DNA of 9,329 bases from an uncultured Acetatifactor sp. (GTDB taxonomy: Bacteria; Bacillota; Clostridia; Lachnospirales; Lachnospiraceae). The position numbers were made by a program, and so were the translations under genes. The notes below the pieces were generated by a model. That model worked only from the letters and a program-made list of their open reading frames with translations. It was not told the origin of the DNA and ran no database searches. Within the stretch, counting starts at the first letter, position 1. Each line of letters begins with the position of its first letter. Positions 1 through 6,629 of the stretch are shown piece by piece. The stretch lies in assembly GCA_910585015.1 (NCBI GenBank), contig CAJUCT010000092.1:1-9329 (forward strand), in the 5' to 3' direction.

Positions 1-2
1 TT

Positions 3-2267
3 GTGGAGATAAAGCGGCCGGACGGCGGCAGCGAGTTCTACCGCTATGACTACGCGGGCAACATCACCGGCGCCATGGACGGGGAAGGCAATACCACCCG
101 GTATGAGTATGGGGCCAACGGGCAGCTGCTGCGCATGACAGACCCCTTAGGACATACGGAGGAATACCATTACGATTCCGGCAACCGCCTGAGCCGCATG
201 ACAGACCGCAACGGCACGGAGACCACCTATACTTACAACTTATACGGCAGCCTGACAGGGCGCAGGGCCCAGAACCCCCAAGCCCCTGGGACAAAACTTT
301 CCGAGGCATACGAGTACACCCCGGAGGGCCTGTTAAAGTCGGCCATCTCCAGCGGCAGCGCGCCGGGCGCCCCAAACGTGTACACCATGGGCATGCGCTA
401 CAGCTACGAGTACGACGCCATGGGACGCCTTACAAAGAAGTCAGCCAGCGGCCGAACCCTGCTTTCCTTTGCCTATGACCTGAACGGGAACCTGATCCGG
501 CAGGAGGACGTTACAGGGAAAGTGACGGAGTACAGCTATAATGAGCTTGACATTCTGGAAAGCATCAATGATAATAGTAATGAGCTGGCGAGATACGCAT
601 ACTACCCAGATGGCACCATTAAGAGCCTGCAAAGCGGTAGCTTATACACAGAATATGGTTACGATGCGGATAAAAACCTGGCCAGCCTAAAAACCCTGCT
701 TGGGGACGAGGTACTGGTGGAGAACCACTACACCTACGACCACAATGGGAACCGGACGGAGAAACAGCAGTCAGGCGGAAACACCCGCTACACCTACGAC
801 GGCCTGAACCAGCTGACAAGAGTGGAATACCCCGGTTATACCGAGGAGCTCTACTACGACAGAGCCGGGAACCGCCGCCGCAGGGTATCGGCAGGAGTGG
901 AGGAGAGCTATAAGTACGACCCTGCGAACCACCTGACCGAATACACGAAAGGGGGAGTGAAAACCACATTTACCTACGACAATGCGGGGAACCTCACAGC
1001 GGATGACAAGGCCCGCTACACCTACGACCTGTTCAACCGGACAGAGAAGGTGGAGACCTTCGACGGCCATGTGCAGGTAAACCGCTATGACGCGGAGAAC
1101 CTGCGTCATGAGATGGAGGAGGATGGAAAACTGGTACAGTTCATCTTCCGTGGGCAGGAAGTGGTAATGGAGGAGACCGGAGATAACAAAATCCGCCATA
1201 TCCGGGGCTATGAACTCATCGCCTCCGACGCGGAGAGCGCAAGAACCTACTACCACTATGCTTCAGACGAGATGGGGAGTATCACCCATGTGGCAGAGGG
1301 GAAGGATGTCCTGAACCGCTACGAATATGACGCATGGGGCAACCTGACGCTCTGTGAGGAGACGGTGGAGAACCGCTTCAAGTTCAATGGCCAGCAGTAC
1401 GACTCCATCAGCCAACAGTACTACCTGAGGGCCAGGTACTACAGCCCTGTGATAGCGCGCTTCACTCAGGAGGACACCTACCGGGGGGATGGGCTGAACT
1501 TGTATGCTTACTGCCGGAATAATCCGGTGTATTATGCTGATCCGAGTGGGCATAGCTGTGACAAGGATGCAAATGGCAAGCATTCAAATGACGGGCAGGA
1601 GAGAGGGGTTCCTCTGCTGCCGGCTCCAGAGCCGATACTGGCGTTACCTGGGCCAGTAATGGAACCGCCAATCATTAACCCAATGCAGGAGATGCAAAGG
1701 GCCCAACAGCTTCGGGAGTTGTCTGCGCCAGAACCGGTATTAGCCTTACCAGGGCCGGTATTGGATAATTATGCTAACAGACCGACTGGACCTAATATGG
1801 AGAAGCCGGATGCTCATAGCAGGGAAAATAGTAATACATATACAGAAACGATACGTTGGGGTATACATGATATTAAGGCACGGCCAGAAGGAGGAGGTTA
1901 CTGGGGAGAAAGGATACCTCAAACGAATCCAAGAGTAGATGCGTATGAATTAAAAATAAATCCTCAAAATGAAAGTTTCTATTTACCTCATCCAAATGGA
2001 GGATATGTACAATTTGAAAACATGGAAAATAATACGGTGCAAGATGGGAAAATTATCATGTCAAATAAATCCTATTATCATGTTGATGACATGCCTGGAT
2101 TTGCACGCAGTGGTGTGTTAGATACGGCACAGAGACAATTAGAAGCGGCCCAGGTAGCTAATTATAGCATTGAATGGCTCGTATCAGATCAAAAAGCGGT
2201 AAGTCAATTGACAACACTTTTTAAGGAACAAAATGTTAAGGTGAAAGTTACATATTTTGAAGAATAG
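3..2267 (+). CDS. Rhs/YD-repeat polymorphic toxin, 5'-truncated by window, PD-(D/E)xK nuclease-like C-terminus
   Basis: The reading frame is open at the left edge, so the GTG at position 3 is only the first in-frame start-like codon and the true gene begins upstream. Of 754 visible residues, about 1-420 are YD repeats (YDxxGNL-type) and about 430-517 form the RHS-associated core (TIGR03696 type), ending in NPVYYADPSGH with Asp at 513. Known Rhs proteins form a shell around the toxin and cleave themselves near this motif. Residues 518-593 are a Pro-rich linker with two APEP(I/V)LALPGPV repeats. The tip (about 594-754) has FEN at 671-673 and QDGK at 680-683, then a helix RQLEAA, the strand IEWLV and a final helix-strand. 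This is the layout I associate with restriction-endonuclease-fold toxins (Tox-REase). ELK at 649-651 is an alternative ExK. DNase activity is inferred. The DNA turns abruptly AT-rich at the tip, as expected for an exchangeable cassette. Confidence 0.9.
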   Translation: MEIKRPDGGSEFYRYDYAGNITGAMDGEGNTTRYEYGANGQLLRMTDPLGHTEEYHYDSGNRLSRMTDRNGTETTYTYNLYGSLTGRRAQNPQAPGTKLSEAYEYTPEGLLKSAISSGSAPGAPNVYTMGMRYSYEYDAMGRLTKKSASGRTLLSFAYDLNGNLIRQEDVTGKVTEYSYNELDILESINDNSNELARYAYYPDGTIKSLQSGSLYTEYGYDADKNLASLKTLLGDEVLVENHYTYDHNGNRTEKQQSGGNTRYTYDGLNQLTRVEYPGYTEELYYDRAGNRRRRVSAGVEESYKYDPANHLTEYTKGGVKTTFTYDNAGNLTADDKARYTYDLFNRTEKVETFDGHVQVNRYDAENLRHEMEEDGKLVQFIFRGQEVVMEETGDNKIRHIRGYELIASDAESARTYYHYASDEMGSITHVAEGKDVLNRYEYDAWGNLTLCEETVENRFKFNGQQYDSISQQYYLRARYYSPVIARFTQEDTYRGDGLNLYAYCRNNPVYYADPSGHSCDKDANGKHSNDGQERGVPLLPAPEPILALPGPVMEPPIINPMQEMQRAQQLRELSAPEPVLALPGPVLDNYANRPTGPNMEKPDAHSRENSNTYTETIRWGIHDIKARPEGGGYWGERIPQTNPRVDAYELKINPQNESFYLPHPNGGYVQFENMENNTVQDGKIIMSNKSYYHVDDMPGFARSGVLDTAQRQLEAAQVANYSIEWLVSDQKAVSQLTTLFKEQNVKVKVTYFEE
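547..575 (+). promoter_or_regulatory. Promoter-like element inside the rhs core
   Basis: TTGACA at 547-552 is followed by exactly 17 bases and then GATAAT at 570-575, one base from a consensus sigma-70/sigma-A promoter. It lies inside coding sequence (residues ...LDILESINDN...). If active it would start transcription near 582 and run through the core, toxin tip and immunity gene. This is a pattern match only; codons for this stretch could give it by chance. Confidence 0.3.
1594..1621 (+). other. Hairpin at start of toxin linker (main copy)
   Basis: GGCAG (1594-1598) pairs with CTGCC (1617-1621), and AGAGG (1602-1606) with CCTCT (1611-1615), around a GGTT loop with a small internal bulge. No T-run follows, so it is not a rho-independent terminator. 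The same hairpin recurs at 6015-6042 and 7904-7931 but not in orphan 1. It lies in coding sequence, so its role is unknown. Confidence 0.4.
1623..1764 (+). repeat. Two imperfect 40-base direct repeats in the toxin linker
   Basis: Bases 1623-1662 and 1725-1764 are related 40-base units, both in frame, encoding APEPILALPGPV and APEPVLALPGPV. They are 102 bases apart. The pair recurs in orphan modules 2 and 3 and is absent from orphan 1. It forms a Pro-rich, probably flexible linker between the Rhs shell core and the toxin tip. Confidence 0.75.
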
Positions 2268-2276
2268 GAGAAAGCA

Positions 2277-2630
2277 ATGGAAATTTTAGTAAAAAATATT
2301 GAACAACTACTATTAGAAATGAATTATGTATATAAGCAAAAATTTTTAGACAAGCAATTAAATTCTTATTATAATTATTGGAATTGTTTAAATGAAAAAG
2401 AGGAAAATCTTCTAAGTAAAAAAGAGGTATTATTGGAAACTATTTTATATAGCAAGTATTATTGGTTTTCAAGGTTGGCAGATAGATTTCATGAAATATA
2501 TGGTTTTGATGCAGGAATAGATCAGCAACAACATATGATTGTTGAAGAAATGGATCAGAGGCTGGGGAGCATAGATTGGGATTTTGTTGAGAAGTTACAT
2601 AGTGGAAAAATAGACTATTGCGGACTCTAA
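2277..2630 (+). CDS. Putative immunity protein for the adjacent nuclease-like Rhs tip
   Basis: This 117-residue protein is small, acidic, rich in Tyr, Asn and Lys, and predicted mostly helical, with no signal peptide or membrane segment. I do not recognise its family. The role is inferred from position: it starts 9 bases after the rhs stop, with AGGAG at 2266-2270 overlapping that stop codon and 6 bases of spacing to ATG 2277. This is the usual toxin-then-immunity arrangement and suggests coupled translation. Its low GC content matches the toxin tip and not the Rhs core, so the two probably moved as one cassette. It would act in the cytoplasm by binding the toxin domain. Confidence 0.72.
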   Translation: MEILVKNIEQLLLEMNYVYKQKFLDKQLNSYYNYWNCLNEKEENLLSKKEVLLETILYSKYYWFSRLADRFHEIYGFDAGIDQQQHMIVEEMDQRLGSIDWDFVEKLHSGKIDYCGL

Positions 2631-2636
2631 AAGATA

Positions 2637-2696
2637 TTTGATGTCTGGCGGATGGTTTTCCTCCTTACTAGGACATCAAACTCAATGCATTTTTTT
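2637..2696 (+). terminator. Possible weak terminator after first immunity gene
   Basis: TTTGATGTC (2637-2645) is perfectly complementary to GACATCAAA (2672-2680), with a 26-base loop. A run of seven T bases lies at 2690-2696. The T-run is 9 bases beyond the stem and the stem is AT-rich, so it is a poor match to a classical rho-independent terminator, but its place just after the immunity stop fits. Confidence 0.3.
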
Positions 2697-2699
2697 ATA

Positions 2700-2820
2700 A
2701 AGCTGGAGCGTCCCGCGCAAATGCCCTTCCGGGGCAGTGTCATAGGGCGTCTGAATGATATGCGCTTTGACGCACATATTCACTTTGTGTAGCGAAGCCG
2801 CATCAAAGTAAAATATCTAG
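2700..2820. other. GC-rich structured non-coding patch
   Basis: This patch lies between the first immunity gene and the broken core copy. It is more GC-rich than its flanks and carries short hairpins: TGCCC/GGGCA (2722-2726 with 2732-2736) and TGCG/CGCA (2761-2764 with 2771-2774). No open frame of useful length or similarity to the Rhs core is visible. It could be a remnant of a flanking intergenic element carried along during duplication. Confidence 0.3.
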
Positions 2821-2837
2821 CTGCAAATTAAAGGTTG

Positions 2838-2956
2838 ATAAGAAAGTCAGCCAGCGGCTGCCCCCTGCTTTCTTTTGCCTATGACTTGAACTGGAACCTT
2901 ACTTGGTAGGAGGATGCTACAGCGAAGGTGACGGAGTATACTTGTAATGTTGACAT
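2838..2956 (+). pseudogene. Broken rhs core fragment
   Basis: This aligns with bases about 432-553 of the main rhs gene (KSASG...LLSFAYDLN). The frame is broken by TAG at 2907-2909 where the intact copy has CAG, and by other substitutions. A 3-base deletion follows near 2949. Similarity ends at TTGACAT, where an AT-rich insertion begins. It is the decayed 5' part of orphan module 1. Confidence 0.8.
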
Positions 2957-2978
2957 AGCAGGACAAGTAAATTATAAA
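2950..2978 (+). promoter_or_regulatory. Near-consensus promoter upstream of orphan module 1
   Basis: TTGACA at 2950-2955, a 17-base spacer and TATAAA at 2973-2978 match the sigma-A consensus except for the last base. The -35 hexamer is the same core DNA as TTGACA at 547-552, while the -10 comes from the inserted AT-rich DNA. It points toward orphan module 1 and its immunity gene at 4885. Transcription is predicted, not shown. Confidence 0.45.
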
Positions 2979-3210
2979 AAAGAAGTATAAAGGACAGGGG
3001 CACATTGGGAATGGTGTGCGATGTGTTTTCATTATAGATTCTGGCATTTAACCTATGTTCCTATAAATTGGAGTTTTGAGCTTAAGATAGATGATTGGAA
3101 ATTAATGACAATACCAGAACCTATTAATGAAAAAATAATCTGTTGCAATTATATCAAAGATGATAAGTAGTATATACCTGATTTAAGATAGCAATTATGT
3201 CTATCATGAT
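2957..3210 (+). other. AT-rich insertion in the core with a 49-codon reading frame
   Basis: About 254 bases of AT-rich DNA unlike the core separate the broken fragment (ending 2956) from the resumed core (from about 3211), replacing roughly 10-15 core bases. Its best frame is ATG 3021 to TAG 3168-3170, 49 residues rich in Trp, Ile and Lys, with no convincing ribosome binding site. I do not recognise it. Composition matches the toxin and immunity cassettes here, so a scrap of a lost immunity or toxin gene is possible. I see no terminal inverted repeats or transposase. Confidence 0.35.
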
Positions 3211-4219
3211 TTAAAAAATAATGGTAATATACTGGCTAAATACACTTACTATCCCGACGGTGCCATCAGGAGCCTGCAAAGCGGCAGTCTCTACACGGAG
3301 TACGCCTATGACGCGGATAAGAACCTGGCCAGCCTAAAAACCCTGCTTGGAGACGAGGTACTGGCGGACAACCACTATACTTACGACCACAACGGGAACC
3401 GGACGGAGAAACAGCAGTCAGGCGGAAACACCCGCTACACCTACGACGGCCTGAACCAGCTGACAAGAGTGGAATACCCCGGTTATACCGAGGAGCTCTA
3501 CTACGACAGAGCCGGGAACCGCCGCCGCAGGGTATCGGCAGGAGTGGAGGAGAGCTATAAGTACGACCCTGCGAACCACCTGACCGAATACACGAAAGGG
3601 GGAGTGAAAACCACATTTACCTACGACAATGCGGGGAACCTCACAGCGGATGACAGGGCCCGCTACACCTACGACCTGTTCAACCGGACGGAGAAGGTGG
3701 AGACCTTCGACGGCCATGTGCAGATAAACCGCTATGACGCGGAGGGCCTGCGCCATGAGATGGAGGAGGATGGAAAACTGGTACAGTTCATCTTCCGCGG
3801 GCAGGAAGTGGTAATGGAGGAGAACGGAGATAACAAGATACGCCATATCCGGGGCTATGAACTCATCGCCTCCGACGCGGAGAGCGCAAGAACGTACTAC
3901 CACTATGCTTCAGACGAGATGGGGAGTATCACCCATGTGGCAGAGGGGAAGGATGTCCTGAACCGCTATGAATATGACGCATGGGGGAACCTGACGCTCT
4001 GTGAGGAGACGGTAGAGAACCGCTTTAAGTTCAACGGCCAGCAGTACGACCCCATCAGCCAGCAGTATTATCTGAGGGCCAGGTACTATAACCCTGTGAT
4101 AGCGCGTTTTACACAGGAGGACACCTACCGGGGGGACGGGCTGAACTTGTATGCTTACTGCCGGAATAATCCGGTGTATTATACTGATCCGAGCGGGCAT
4201 AGCTGTGATAAGGATGCAA
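3211..4219 (+). repeat. Second copy of the rhs core (orphan module 1)
   Basis: This aligns without gaps to bases 564-1572 of the main rhs gene at a constant offset of 2647. It includes 262 identical bases in a row (3394-3655 against 747-1008). Similarity is weak at the 5' edge and ends abruptly after the codons for DKDA, at about 4219, where the exchangeable tip begins. Confidence 0.9.
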
Positions 4220-4884
4220 CCCAGAGGCGGCCAGATGGAAGTGATAGTTTTGCTGACCAGCTTGCGCAGCATGTGGCTGATGAGATTGCATTCAATCAGG
4301 AACATGGTCTGACGACTCAGTATGACACTCCACAGGCGGAGGCGGCAAACAGGCGTGTAGAGCAGGATTCGCAGACGGATACCTCTGCTAACAGGCCGAG
4401 TAATCCGGAGGCGGTTGAGCCAGATACTAATAGACATAGTAGTGAGAGTATTTCATATTCTGCTGGAGATGCTATATTTATGGATGATGACGATCTTTTT
4501 GCGAAGTATATTAGTCGTAGAACAGATGTGGATCCTGATGGATATTTTGATATTGTGGCACATGGAACCCCCAATGGAATACAAATTACTCATAATGGAC
4601 AGCACATAATAGTAGACCACAAAACTGCTGCCCGTTTGATTCAAAGTTTAGATGGTTATAATGGGCAAAATATAAGGCTGTTATCTTGTAATACAGGTTC
4701 CATAGACAATGGATTTGCACAAAATTTGGCAAATAGGCTTAATGTAGATGTCTCAGCACCAACAAAATATTTATGGGCAAGATCAGATGGCACTTATTTT
4801 GTCGCAGGAATGAATGATGCGAGGCAGCCAGATATGAATGATATTGGTACTTTTAAGCCATTTACACCAGGAGGAAATCGATAA
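3469..4884 (+). CDS. Orphan Rhs C-terminal module 1, CHAT/caspase-like tip
   Basis: The Rhs frame is open from 3187, after TAA 3184-3186, but no ATG or credible ribosome binding site exists. GTG 3469 is only the first possible start and corresponds to an internal Val in the full gene, so this is probably not translated as it stands. Counting from it, residues 1-244 are core ending at DPSGH (240-244), 245-330 a linker unlike the other modules, and 331-471 the tip. The tip has FDIVAHG (His 365) and IRLLSCNTG (Cys 407), a spacing and context resembling the catalytic dyad of clan CD peptidases such as CHAT. It then has GFAQNLANRLNVDVSAPT and a C-terminal TFKPFTPGG. Similar tips occur in other polymorphic toxins as far as I recall. 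Protease activity is inference. The gene runs directly into its immunity gene. Confidence 0.75.
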   Translation: MEYPGYTEELYYDRAGNRRRRVSAGVEESYKYDPANHLTEYTKGGVKTTFTYDNAGNLTADDRARYTYDLFNRTEKVETFDGHVQINRYDAEGLRHEMEEDGKLVQFIFRGQEVVMEENGDNKIRHIRGYELIASDAESARTYYHYASDEMGSITHVAEGKDVLNRYEYDAWGNLTLCEETVENRFKFNGQQYDPISQQYYLRARYYNPVIARFTQEDTYRGDGLNLYAYCRNNPVYYTDPSGHSCDKDATQRRPDGSDSFADQLAQHVADEIAFNQEHGLTTQYDTPQAEAANRRVEQDSQTDTSANRPSNPEAVEPDTNRHSSESISYSAGDAIFMDDDDLFAKYISRRTDVDPDGYFDIVAHGTPNGIQITHNGQHIIVDHKTAARLIQSLDGYNGQNIRLLSCNTGSIDNGFAQNLANRLNVDVSAPTKYLWARSDGTYFVAGMNDARQPDMNDIGTFKPFTPGGNR

Positions 4885-5232
4885 ATGTGTTGTGAAAAAT
4901 GTAAAGAAAAAATGAACTGGTACATTAAAGGTTCTACACAGGGATGGATATGTCCAGCATGTGGTTGGAATATAGTAACAACACGCATTGATGAAATAGA
5001 TGCTGATGAAACAGAGTATAGCCTTTATATTAAAAATGTGTATAGGATTGATATAGAAAAAATAAAGTTTGTAGCGAAAACTGCTAATGTCAATTTCAAT
5101 ATGGCCAAACATATGCTTGAGGAAAAAGAAGTATGTATATTAAAAGCAAAGGCATCGGAGATTAAGTCGACAATTGCTGAACTAAAAAAATTAAACATTG
5201 ATTTTAGTGTCAATCCTCTGTTTATGTATTAA
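4885..5232 (+). CDS. Putative immunity protein with zinc ribbon and L7/L12-like C-terminus
   Basis: ATG 4885 abuts the TAA of the orphan toxin (4882-4884), with AGGAGG at 4869-4874, so translation is likely coupled. The 115-residue protein has CEKC (Cys 3 and 6) and CPAC (Cys 23 and 26), a probable zinc ribbon. From about residue 55, the run IEKIKFVAKTANVNFNMAKHM, with later AKASEIKSTIAELKK and a final strand, resembles the C-terminal domain of ribosomal protein L7/L12 (IKxVRExTxLxLKEAK, then AEEIKKKLEEAG). No membrane segment is seen. The immunity role is inferred from position and cassette-like low GC. It could instead be a small regulator, but nothing else here needs one. Confidence 0.7.
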   Translation: MCCEKCKEKMNWYIKGSTQGWICPACGWNIVTTRIDEIDADETEYSLYIKNVYRIDIEKIKFVAKTANVNFNMAKHMLEEKEVCILKAKASEIKSTIAELKKLNIDFSVNPLFMY

Positions 5233-5279
5233 ATGAATTTAATGCTTTGTCGATGAAAGGTACTATATTGATAAAGAAA

Positions 5280-5358
5280 GGTATCGGCAGGAGTAGAGGA
5301 GAGTTATAAGTATGACACTGCGAACCACCTGATCGAATACACAAAAGGGGGAGTGAAA
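5280..5358 (+). pseudogene. Short rhs core fragment
   Basis: This matches bases 884-962 of the main rhs gene without gaps (VSAGVEESYKYD...NHL.EYTKGGVK). It is in a different frame from the core that resumes near 5466. It is cut off on both sides: by unrelated DNA at 5233-5279 and by the toxin-like scrap from 5357. It is the decayed 5' edge of orphan module 2. Confidence 0.8.
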
Positions 5359-5468
5359 TGCAACGCCGCAACAAATTGTACAAATAAAAGCATATGTTGA
5401 CGGTTGCTTTGGCGGCAGGAAAAATATCTAGTACAGGAAGAGTATCAACAAAAGGAACTTTAAGAAGA
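5357..5468 (+). pseudogene. Fossil fragment of a further toxin tip
   Basis: This DNA is not core and replaces core bases 963 to about 1047. From 5357 one frame reads NATPQQIVQIKAYVDGC; from 5406 a second frame continues ALAAGKISSTGRVSTKGTLR. Joined by a frameshift near 5405, they resemble from memory the start of a polymorphic-toxin tip family (YVDGCN..L..G.LS.TGRVST.G.LR...). The first frame ends at TAG 5429 and the second runs into out-of-frame core. I read it as the remains of a fifth toxin cassette whose immunity gene is lost. Family recall is unverified. Confidence 0.45.
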
Positions 5469-6234
5469 AGGTGGAGACCTTCGACGGCCATGTGCAGATA
5501 AACCGCTATGACGCGGAGGGCCTGCGCCATGAGATGGAGGAGGATGGAAAACTGGTACAGTTCATCTTCCGTGGGCAGGAAGTGGTAATGGAGGAGACCG
5601 GAGATAACAAGATACGCCATATCCGGGGCTATGAACTCATCGCCTCCGACGCGGAGAGCGCAAGAACCTACTACCACTATGCTTCAGACGAGATGGGGAG
5701 TATCACCCATGTGGCAGAGGGGAAGGATGTCCTGAACCGCTACGAATACGACGCATGGGGGAACCTGACCCTCTGTGAGGAGACGGTGGAGAACCGTTTC
5801 AAGTTCAATGGCCAGCAGTACGACCCTATCAGCCAGCAGTATTATCTGAGGGCCAGGTACTACAACCCTGTGATAGCGCGTTTCACACAGGAGGACACCT
5901 ACCGGGGGGACGGTCTGAACCTGTATGCTTACTGCCGGAATAACCCGGTGTATTATACTGATCCGAGTGGGCATAGCTGTGACAAGGATGCAAATGATAG
6001 GCATCCAAATGACGGGCAGGAGAGAGGGGTTCCTCTGCTGCCGGCTCCAGAGCCGATACTGGCGTTACCTGGGCCAGTAATGGAACCGCCAATCATTAAC
6101 CCAATGCAGGAGATGCAAAGGGCCCAACAGCTTCGGGAGTTGTCTGCGCCAGAACCAGTATTAGCCTTGCCAGGGCCGGTATTGGATAATTATGTTAATA
6201 GGACAAGTGGCCCTGATGTGGAGGAGCCAAATAA
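5466..6234 (+). repeat. Third copy of rhs core and linker (orphan module 2)
   Basis: This aligns to main-gene bases from about 1045 at a constant offset of 4421, through the core and into the Pro-rich linker. Bases 5915-6234 are identical to 7804-8123 in orphan module 3 (320 bases). Identity ends sharply after CCAAATAA, marking the tip junction. The linker hairpin is at 6015-6042. Confidence 0.9.
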
Positions 6235-6628
6235 CTATGACAGAGAAAACAGTAATAGTAATACTAAAGTCTCCAGTAGAATCGAATTTGTAAACAAAGA
6301 AGAGGCAACATTTATTATAAAAGACTGGTCTGATTATCCTGATGAATATGTTCCTGTCCCAAATAGGGATAAAGTATGGCATATGCTTGAGGGTGAAGAA
6401 TATATTAATGCTAGAGATGAAGCAAATGCTTTTAATAGAAGTACTCGGAGACAAAATAGCTATTATGCAAATAATAATCTTGAAATTCATGAAATTGAAC
6501 CTGTCAAATTTGGTGGTAGCCCAACAGACTGGTCAAATAAGGTTGCCATTCAAGCACAGGCGCATCGAAGGTATGTTACTCCGTGGTGGAATAAGATACG
6601 AGATGAAGTAAAAAAAGAAAGGGAGTAA
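5471..6628 (+). CDS. Orphan Rhs C-terminal module 2, HNH/Endo VII-like nuclease tip
   Basis: The frame opens after TAG 5429-5431. GTG 5471 is the only start-like codon, corresponds to an internal Val in the full gene, and lacks a well-spaced ribosome binding site, so independent translation is doubtful. Residues 1-168 are the last part of the core (DPSGH at 164-168), 169-244 the Pro-rich linker shared with the main gene and orphan 3, and about 250-385 the tip. Near the end, LEIHEIEPVKFGGSPTD at 337-353 with Asn 356 and HRRYVTPWW (His 365) fits the H...N...H metal-finger layout of HNH/Endo VII toxins. The first motif has His-Glu where many relatives have His-His. DNase function is inferred and supported by the SUKH immunity gene that follows, a common partner of such toxins. 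Confidence 0.8.
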   Translation: METFDGHVQINRYDAEGLRHEMEEDGKLVQFIFRGQEVVMEETGDNKIRHIRGYELIASDAESARTYYHYASDEMGSITHVAEGKDVLNRYEYDAWGNLTLCEETVENRFKFNGQQYDPISQQYYLRARYYNPVIARFTQEDTYRGDGLNLYAYCRNNPVYYTDPSGHSCDKDANDRHPNDGQERGVPLLPAPEPILALPGPVMEPPIINPMQEMQRAQQLRELSAPEPVLALPGPVLDNYVNRTSGPDVEEPNNYDRENSNSNTKVSSRIEFVNKEEATFIIKDWSDYPDEYVPVPNRDKVWHMLEGEEYINARDEANAFNRSTRRQNSYYANNNLEIHEIEPVKFGGSPTDWSNKVAIQAQAHRRYVTPWWNKIRDEVKKERE

Positions 6629-6629
6629 A

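Noticed and set aside
64..1583. Long open frames on the minus strand opposite the Rhs core (also at 3266-4437, 5222-6004, 7063-7893)
   Set aside because: They recur only because the core is repeated and GC-rich. Their proteins are low-complexity antisense of YD repeats, with no ribosome binding sites and no known domains.
4415..4609. Small + strand frame inside the orphan 1 tip
   Set aside because: It lies wholly within the better supported Rhs tip frame, has a biased Ile/Leu/Met composition and no ribosome binding site.
6166..6206. Promoter-like hexamers (TTGCCA, then TATGTT) at the linker/tip junction
   Set aside because: Both hexamers are poor matches and the spacing is 18, which is too weak to list as a feature.
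6342..6611. Small + strand frame inside the orphan 2 tip
   Set aside because: It is an out-of-frame shadow of the HNH-like tip, which has family motifs and a coupled immunity gene.
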